Source: Coenobita brevimanus (lineage: Eukaryota; Arthropoda; Malacostraca; Decapoda; Coenobitidae). Taken from it: a DNA stretch of 64,000 nucleotides. Of this stretch, positions 57,648-64,000 are shown piece by piece. The translations under genes were made by a program, and so were the position numbers. The DNA lies in NCBI GenBank assembly GCA_032717465.1, contig CM064632.1, forward strand, positions 24,992,101 through 25,056,100. The letters are read 5' to 3'. Every line of letters starts with the position of its first letter. Within the stretch, counting starts at the first letter, position 1. Under the pieces are notes generated by a model. The model was not told the DNA's origin, made no database searches, and saw nothing but the letters and a program-made list of their open reading frames with translations.

Positions 57648-58078
57648 CCATTGGGTAGCGAAATGAACAACCACCATGAACCAAAATAAACCAACTGGGA
57701 AAGTAATATGAGGGAGCACCATGAGCCAAACTAACTAACGGGGGTTGGGATATGGGGATCTAACAGAGTAGTTCATGAGGAGCTAATTAAGGAAGCTGGG
57801 CGAGAAACTTGATTGTCTGCCCTAACCTGACAAAGATCTCTAGTCCCTTTCAGAATAATTGTTGGCCAAGAGTAGTTAAGGCATATTTGACCAGTAGCCA
57901 AGGACTCTCACTCCGACTTCGTAAATAAGGCTCACTAAATATCATGCAGCCACGACTTTACATTCAAGTTGTGGGTGTGGCCCTGTTCTGTCAGGTGAAA
58001 ACAAACCGACTCCTTTGGAGAATCATCAGAACTATAGTGAAGCGGGTTGATATAGGTCCAGTCTTCACTGTTCATTTT
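56126..58078. other. Intergenic, no gene seen
   Basis: Contains poly(A)30 at 57389-57418, (AAT)n at 57177-57195, (AT)n at 57598-57645, and a CACCATGAACCAAAAT phrase repeated three times (57580-57735). Frames of up to 128 codons lack domains. Confidence 0.5.
57598..57645 (+). repeat. (AT)24 microsatellite
   Basis: Perfect run of about 48 nt. Confidence 0.95.
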
Positions 58079-58276
58079 AATATGACCCAAATTTTATTCA
58101 TTTCACGTTCTTCATTTTGTATCTGATTTCACGTAGCTAGTCCAGTAGCAGAAAAAAAATAACGTACAGTTCTACATACTTTCCATAAGACCTCTTTGTG
58201 ACTTACCATATTTTACTGTTAATCTATTTATATAAACTTAATTCAAGAAACAAAGATGGCATTTTTAGGTCAAGGC
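58079..58276. mobile_element. MITE-2 copy
   Basis: Left end AATATGACCCAAATTTTATTC-like; right end AAGATGGCATTTTTAGGTCA followed by AGG. Internal AGTCCAGTAGCAGAAAA matches the family. Confidence 0.65.
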
Positions 58277-58320
58277 AGAGTAAACGGAAGAATAACTCTC
58301 ATTTTTTACAACTTACCGAG

Positions 58321-58436
58321 GGGAATGGTCTCCGCCAAGACCGAAGTTAGGAAGAACGAGCGCCACACCACCATCAGCAAGCCCATGGCCATCCACAGCC
58401 CCCCATGCGACGTCCACATCACGCCCATGCTGGAGG
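58321..58436 (+). CDS. Candidate internal exon of an unidentified host gene
   Basis: A 116-nt block that stands out from its AT-rich surroundings by GC-rich third positions in one frame (codons such as GCC, AAG, ACC, AAC, GAG, CGC, CAC, ATC, AGC, CCC). It encodes MVSAKTEVRKNERHTT followed by ISKPMAIHSPPCDVHITPML and E. It is bounded by an AG (58319-58320) after a T-rich stretch and by GTCAGT (58437-58442), a five-of-six match to the GTRAGT donor. The frame stays open to 58549, but codon bias drops after the donor. I do not recognise the protein. A MITE-2 copy lies 45 nt upstream, in what would be intron. Confidence 0.4.
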
Positions 58437-58559
58437 GTCAGTGTGACGATGGTGATTTAACTAAGGAACGAGTTAAAGACACTGTGGAGACACTTTATGA
58501 CTTCACCAGTCGATTTTTTCAACAACGACGTTGCGGAAGTGGGCTATAAACAATGTTGA

Positions 58560-59410
58560 AACACTTTTAAGACTTTGCCATTTGGTGTCTTAATCAAGAC
58601 TGCATAGGGTTTCTTAAAACTTCTTATAAAATTTTGCCGTAGATTAAATTTTTTTATTCAATATTTATCAAGCTTTTTTTCTTTAAGAATTCTGTACGCG
58701 ACTTTCTTCAAACCTTGATCCACTTTTTAATACACGATTTTCTTAAAGCCTGTTTCAAGATTCTTGGTAGGCTATATATTTTTTAAGATTTTTGTCAAAG
58801 TTTTTTCCTCTGAGTCTATTTTAACATTTTTATGTAGACATACCCTGTACGATTCTTTTAAATCCTGTCTCAGAGTTCTGCTTACAGGTTTCTAATTAAG
58901 GTTCAAGTCTTTGTTATTGGACTTTCGGATAATTTGTTCCAAGAGTTAGATATGTCTTTCTTAGTGTATGATTTCTAGTCCTGTTTCCAGATTCCGTGTA
59001 TGATTATGTTAGAGCTGCTTCCAAATTTTAGAATGTTTTTTTTTCTAAGCCAATATCAAAATTTTGGTATACAACTTTCTTTGCCTGTTTCAAGGTTTTG
59101 CGGTACAATTTTCTTTGCTCACTTTACTATTTTTCGATACTATTTTCCTAGTCTGCGTTGACAGCTTGATTATGAGATACGATTTTCTTGGTCTGTTTCG
59201 AAACGCTGTATTTCTTTAGCTTGTTTAAGAGTTTCCCCATGTAATTTTCTTAGTGTATGCAGTTTATGAAGTACCTCACTTCAGCTTTTGCCCCGATTTT
59301 TTTTTTTTTTTTTTTTGGTCTAGTTTCGACTTTGCTAAACAATTTCCTTTATATATTCTTGAGACGGCATAAACAAGATCTTTTTCTAGTTTAACAGTTT
59401 GCTTTACAGT
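58560..59410 (+). repeat. Ancient decayed tandem array (about 40-45 nt unit)
   Basis: Recurrent degenerate phrase TACGATTTTCTTAxTCTGTTTC, then AAGATTTTGG, seen near 58605, 58690, 58735, 58850, 58960, 59075, 59110, 59180 and 59245. T-rich and non-coding. Confidence 0.55.
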
Positions 59411-62283
59411 TTCCCTTGTCAGACCTCACCCGAGAGCTAGCTTCCGTCAGACTATGAAGGTTACTAAAAGCTTCTCTACATTTAATTTGCGGGGCTCAAA
59501 AGGTAATTGTGGGTGTGGTTAAGCCTTAAAGTATTTCACACAAAATTTTACTGAAGAATTCCGTCTTATAAAAACACTATAAAACATATAACTAGCTGAA
59601 TGACTGGTTTATGTTTGTGTTTTCAATCACTTCACAATAAATGTTTGTAGTGTTTAAGCTTCAGAAGATCGAGAGGGATGTAATGATAGCTGTTCGTAAG
59701 TCTGGTTTATTTCGTTGTTACTCCTCGTCACTAAGTTTCAAAGGATTTCAGAGTCAAATTATTTCTCTAAATTTTCATATTCAACCTTGGAATTGTCACA
59801 GTATTTTTTTTTCCTTGAGCTTTAACGAATTTCACAGTGATCGTCCTTAAGTCTCTGATTTCATATTACCTTTTCGTATAAATGTATGTTTATGTATCAG
59901 TCTCACACGAAAATCTACACGAATACTGTCAAGACTACCGGATTTCACGGTAGGCTAAATTGTTTTCACTTAAGCTTTGCAACATTATAACATTATCTTT
60001 TCTTCTTTAAACTTTACAGGACGACTGCACTTTAAGGGTTCGTGGCACTTGCTCGCTCCAAAGCCTCCAAGCATTTTACAGTCATTTTCCTTAACGAATT
60101 ACACTCACACGGCCATTAAAATCAACAGTGTCCAAGCTTTCTCCGAACCAGCCACTAACACCCGCGGCCACAGGAACTTCACACCTGAGCTTCGCTGTCG
60201 CATGCACCTTTTATTTGTCCACAACTCTACATTTCGTGACGTACCTCTAGACATGAGGGGGCGTTGTCAGGCTAAAAGTTTTTATATAGATTCACAAACT
60301 TTACCTTTCATGGGTCTTTCAAAACTCTCATATCTCCTTGAGAGTAATATGTTGGCTATTTCGCGAGACCGTATTTCAAATCGTTAATAAGTAGTTTACT
60401 TACAATACAAATAAGCACCATATGCCGAACAAGAGACACACGACAATGGCGAATAATTATTAATAAGCCAACTGACACAAGCATCAAGTTATCGCCAAAG
60501 TCCTTAACCTTTTTGGCGAAATTACTCATAAATACGATCTTTACGCTGCGTCATGCTTTACACTGAGCGAATCGATGGCGTTGGCCTATAATGCGTTTTT
60601 ACTTTTTATGACAGGCGATGAAAGAGTACAGTACATATCGCATGTTCCGGTACAAGAGCAACCTTATCAGTGTTTTTACTCGCCAGATGATAGTACGGGG
60701 ACAAAAAATCACGTATTTTTTGCCCACAGATAAGGAAGCAAACTTATCAATAACTTCCTTGCTAGATGAATGTAACTTGACAACAGAAGTATATTTTCGC
60801 ACGTTAGGAAAAGGACGCAAGCTTATTTTCCTTTGCCAGATGATACAGGCGTACTAAATTATAGATATACTGTATTTGTTTGTGTGGGAGAAATTGTACT
60901 GTTCCGTGCCAGACAATTAGTAAGCGACAGGTTTCACACGTTTAGGTATCGCACAAAGTTTTACCAATATTTTTTCTTTACCAGTTGGCAGCAAACAATA
61001 ACACTGCATGTATGTCCACACGTCAAGGTATTGGAGTAGAATTTTTTCTCTTTTTTCTATATAGGAAAGACAGAGTACGTACGGTATATATATTTCCTAA
61101 CGACCACTGCGACCTTAAAATGTGCACTTCCAGCTCATTTGGATATACGGAAAAAAGTGCATGTATTTCAGTGTATGTTCAAGGCTGTAACCATTCTCCT
61201 TGTCTATTATTGATAAGCGAAGACATTATATATAACTCCCCACGACCACACAGACTCCCAGTTACGGGTGTGAGTGTAGGGATGGGAGATGTAAATGTGC
61301 ACTGATTTTTAACACTTTCAGATAATCAAGCTATTTCTTCGTGCCACTTAATTGTGGACAGACGGTATAATTTCGCTTGTACATATCATCGTGCAGTTCC
61401 CAGGAACGGATGAGGATAGAGCCAAATCGTATCTATTTCAGCACAAGGTACAGGAGAGCAGTTCCAAATATTTCACAGTGAAGACAGGTGACATCAGTCT
61501 ATTTAGTTCCGCACAAACAGGTATAACTCCCATCAGGGGTGTAGGTACGAGGATGAGAAAGACTTCGCGCCCACGTGGATGATTGGAGACGGGAGCAACG
61601 TACACACACCTTCTCATCCGAGACGATACTGGTGCTCTCTGCCTCTCTCCCTTCCGAGCCTCCCTGATAAGTTCCCCGCCATGTTTCCCTGCTCCCGTTC
61701 TCCCCCCACCCTCCCCACCCCCACTGCAACACCGAGACCCGACCGCCAGCTGTCTGTCCTCGCTGTCAGCCGTACGACAAGCAAAATACTCCCTCACTTT
61801 ACCCTTCCCGTAAATTCCCTGACACACAGTACCACAGAGGGCTTCGTTTCACCTCTTCCTCAGTTATTTTTTCTGAGCATTACACATCACTATCAACTCC
61901 TATGTCATCCACGAACACACGTATATATTAAAAAGGTATAAATAAGACACTTAAGATGTATTATGCAAAATATATCTCTGACACAAGTGATACAAAAATC
62001 CATGTCAACTCGAATGGCTAGGTTTTTTATTTTTTGCAACTTCACTAATACTACGTCGTTTTGCCCTTACTAACGTCCTCGTACCAGTTTTCAATGAGGA
62101 GGATGGGTCTTTGTACCTCTTCCTTAGCGATTTATTTTCCATATTAATTTCCATACTTATTATCCATATTTATTTCCATATTTATTATCCATATATATTT
62201 CCGTATTTACCCTCTCAGGCATAGGTGGTTTAAGTCGCTAGGTTGTTTAACAACCTGTAAAGCGCACCATGACACGAATCGGG

Positions 62284-62285
<2 letters not shown>
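59411..62285. other. Intergenic, no gene seen
   Basis: No frame with a domain. 61565-61790 is a GC-rich patch with 76-129 codon frames on both strands that lack recognisable motifs or matching splice sites; it could be a promoter, an untranslated exon or nothing. 62142-62205 has a short tandem of TTTCCATATTTATTATCCATA-like units (20-27 nt). Confidence 0.4.

Positions 62286-62335
<50 letters not shown>
62286..62335 (+). repeat. (AT)25 microsatellite at the LTR boundary
   Basis: Perfect (AT)n directly abutting the TGTTAC end of the LTR. It was either the insertion target or expanded next to it. Confidence 0.93.
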
Positions 62336-62339
<4 letters not shown>

Positions 62340-63125
62340 ACGGAACAGAGAAAGATAACGTACACTTTAAGTGAGAATGCTAAAAATCACTACTGTCCCG
62401 TAAAGTTCCAGGTTCAAAACAAAAGAGTTAGGTAAAATTACAAGTTAAAGTTTAATGCTTAAATTAACAACAAAACATTCAGGACTCATAAGGATAATGT
62501 AATGGCAAAAAACAGGTTAAATATATGGTTAACTGCAATAGCCTCTATTAACACGAAATTAGCAAGAGTAAATTTTATCTAAGTCAGCCCTGATAAAATG
62601 AGATACCAGATAATACTCAGTGAATGCCAGATAAATAATTACAGATACAGACTATTATCAAAAATGACTGACATAAAGAACCCCACACGAATTACAAAAA
62701 CTTCACTAGGCCTACAAATTAAACTTATGCTATACAGTACAAGAAAAAATGCAACAACAGTTATACTCAAATTACACACAGCTGCTAGATGGTTGGAGAC
62801 TTCTTGAGCACTCACAATAATAATATCTGTACAGGGGAGGACAGAGATGTGAACAAAATGAGGAGCAGATCTAAGTGGCAATGATGCAGAGACTGAGCTC
62901 ATTATATAGGGGCCGGCAGAGCCTGACACAACTTGTAAGAGGGACGCGCAAATGAAGCGATGGGGACAAACGGTCGACAATCCCGCACTGAATAACAGAA
63001 AGGACGACTTACTCTACTATAACGGTAGAAGGGGGGGACTGAGGCAGAACACGCTCGTGATCAAACATGCAGCAATTGTGCGTTAAAATTACACAAAGGA
63101 TGATGAAATCATAGGCTATGTAACA
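62336..63125 (-). mobile_element. 3' LTR of a Ty3/Gypsy-like retrotransposon
   Basis: 790 nt bounded by TGTTACGG on the left and TGTAACA on the right, giving TG...CA ends with a short TGTTAC/GTAACA inverted repeat. A purine-rich tract lies immediately upstream in the sense (minus) orientation, and the pol frame lies 60 nt further. A TATA box is found inside. The 5' LTR would lie beyond the right edge of the window. Confidence 0.75.
62901..62908 (-). promoter_or_regulatory. TATA box in the LTR
   Basis: TATATAAT on the minus strand within a GC-rich context (CCCCTATATAATGAGC), about 220 nt from the sense start of the LTR. The position is plausible for the U3 promoter of an LTR retrotransposon. 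Confidence 0.5.
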
Positions 63126-63138
63126 CCTCCCCACAAAG
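63126..63138 (-). promoter_or_regulatory. Polypurine tract (plus-strand primer site)
   Basis: Minus-strand CTTTGTGGGGAGG ends directly against the TGTTAC start of the LTR, as expected of the polypurine tract that primes plus-strand synthesis in LTR retroelements. Confidence 0.7.
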
Positions 63139-63186
63139 AAAAAGAAATTTACAAAGGAAATTTCTTATTACTCTAAAACAATCTGT

Positions 63187-64000
63187 CTAAAGTCTAGATA
63201 AGCAATCTGCAATAACATTTTCTTTCCCCTTGACATGTTGTATGTCTAATGAATACTCCTGAAGAAGTAGACTCCATCTTGTCAATCTCTGATTTTTATC
63301 TTTAAACTTACTAAGGAATTTCAGTGGGTTATGATCGGTATAAATGACTATGGGGTCAAAACCAGAACACAAATAAAATGAAAAATGCTGTAAACCCAAA
63401 ATCAAGGCCAAAAGCTCTTTCTCAATAGTGGAGTAGTTCTTTTGAGGTGGAGTGAACTTCTTACTGTAATAAGATACAGGATGTTCAATACCCTGATCAT
63501 CCTCTTGCAGCAAAACAGCCCCAGCTCCTGTATCACTTGCATCAACAGCCATCTTAAAAGGCTTAGCAAAATTTGGAGTAGCGAGCACTGGCTGACTTAA
63601 TAGAATAGCTTTAAGTTTGTTGAAAGAGGATTCACAGTTATCGGTCCAGACAAATTCAACTCCCTTTTTCAGTAGGTCTGTAAGTGGTGATACAAGAATA
63701 GAAAAGTTAAGAACAAATCTCCTGTAATAACCTACCATTCCCAAAAATCTTTGTAGCTCTTTCCTACTTTTAGGTCTGGGAAGATCACTTATAACCTGAA
63801 CCTTAGCTCCAGGTGGTGCAACATGTCCATCACCAATTACATACCCAAGGTACTGAACTTTAGCTTGACCAAACTCACACTTTGATAAATTAGCTACAAG
63901 ATTAGCATGAACTAAACGGTCAAGAAATTTACTGACATGGCATAGGTGATCTTTCCAGTTGTCACTGAAGATTAATACATCATCAATATAAACAACACAC
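63187..64000 (-). CDS. Ty3/Gypsy-like pol, RT (C-terminal) and RNase H, partial at window edge
   Basis: 271 codons, open to the right edge, so the 5' part is missing. The sense start of the visible frame has the RT catalytic motif YIDDVLIFS at about residue 4, then HVSKFLDRLVHANL, FGQAKVQYLGYVIG and LQRFLGMVGYYRRF, a classic Gypsy RT ending. The RT-associated RNase H follows: VDASDTGAGAVLLQ, HPVSYYSKKF, YSTIEKELLALI, YTDHNPL, WSLLLQEYSLDIQHVKG and NVIADCLSR. It then stops. The usual zinc-binding HHCC and integrase domains do not follow; the polypurine tract and LTR begin only about 50 nt downstream. Either an internal deletion removed the integrase, or the integrase lies upstream of RT, as in Gmr1-like elements. 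Confidence 0.9.
   Translation of the reverse strand, partial: CVVYIDDVLIFSDNWKDHLCHVSKFLDRLVHANLVANLSKCEFGQAKVQYLGYVIGDGHVAPPGAKVQVISDLPRPKSRKELQRFLGMVGYYRRFVLNFSILVSPLTDLLKKGVEFVWTDNCESSFNKLKAILLSQPVLATPNFAKPFKMAVDASDTGAGAVLLQEDDQGIEHPVSYYSKKFTPPQKNYSTIEKELLALILGLQHFSFYLCSGFDPIVIYTDHNPLKFLSKFKDKNQRLTRWSLLLQEYSLDIQHVKGKENVIADCLSRL

Noticed and set aside
58256..58549. Whole 97-codon frame as a small intact gene starting at 58256
   Set aside because: The first eight or so codons lie inside a MITE-2 end, and codon bias falls after 58436; only the central part resembles an exon.
61438..61827. 129-codon minus-strand frame in a GC-rich patch as a gene
   Set aside because: Frames on both strands are similarly open because of composition, and no motif or splice signal supports one of them.

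Overview
This is a gene-poor, repeat-saturated eukaryotic window. The organism is most likely an arthropod, and I favour a decapod crustacean. The grounds are very abundant (GT)n, (GA)n and (AT)n microsatellites, a block of degenerate CCTAA/TTAGG arthropod-type telomere repeat near 14.6-15.1 kb, and a mixture of piggyBac, Jockey/CR1-like, RTE-like and Ty3/Gypsy elements. No bacterial-style operon, tRNA gene, rRNA gene or CRISPR array is visible. I cannot assign a species. No complete host gene is evident. The only host-gene candidate is one short internal exon near 58.3-58.4 kb.

Layout. 0.7-1.3 kb: a pogo/Tigger-like remnant. 2.4-3.3 kb: a (GT)62 microsatellite followed by about 700 nt of purine-rich strand. 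3.6-12.2 kb: a nested transposon complex holding three piggyBac-type elements with TTAA flanks. Element B (4214-6439) is an internally deleted relative of element A. Element C (6444-7603) is a different family and shares one TTAA with B. Element A (8320-12072) carries a transposase gene with two in-frame TGA codons and is inserted in a palindromic MITE (called MITE-1 here). 12.5-16.5 kb: another MITE-1, a fossil reverse transcriptase, TTAGG-like repeats, a second MITE family (MITE-2) and a tRNA-derived SINE. 17-19.4 kb: microsatellites and a 23-bp G-rich minisatellite. 21.9-24.0 kb: a 5'-truncated non-LTR retrotransposon with a 704-codon open frame, abutting a MITE-1. 27-31.7 kb: a roughly 0.65-kb direct duplication whose two copies both end in (GT)n, one of 524 bp and one of 46 bp, with a decayed RTE-like retrotransposon between them. 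35-48 kb: tandem arrays, old retroelement fragments with microsatellites inside them, and a widely dispersed 0.3-kb element. 48.4-51.5 kb: a near full-length but frameshifted non-LTR retrotransposon with endonuclease and RT domains. 52.7-56.1 kb: minisatellites, a hairpin element and a satellite-like array. 58-61.9 kb: mostly unexplained. 62.3-64.0 kb: the 3' half of an LTR retrotransposon (RT-RNase H, polypurine tract, 790-bp LTR) that runs off the right edge.

The proteins here are mobile-element enzymes rather than a pathway. The signals that deserve follow-up are the piggyBac complex, the Gypsy-type element whose RNase H is followed directly by the polypurine tract with no integrase, tandem repeats that appear to have arisen inside retroelement or MITE sequence, and the one candidate host exon. 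I did not find a convincing new multi-gene system.
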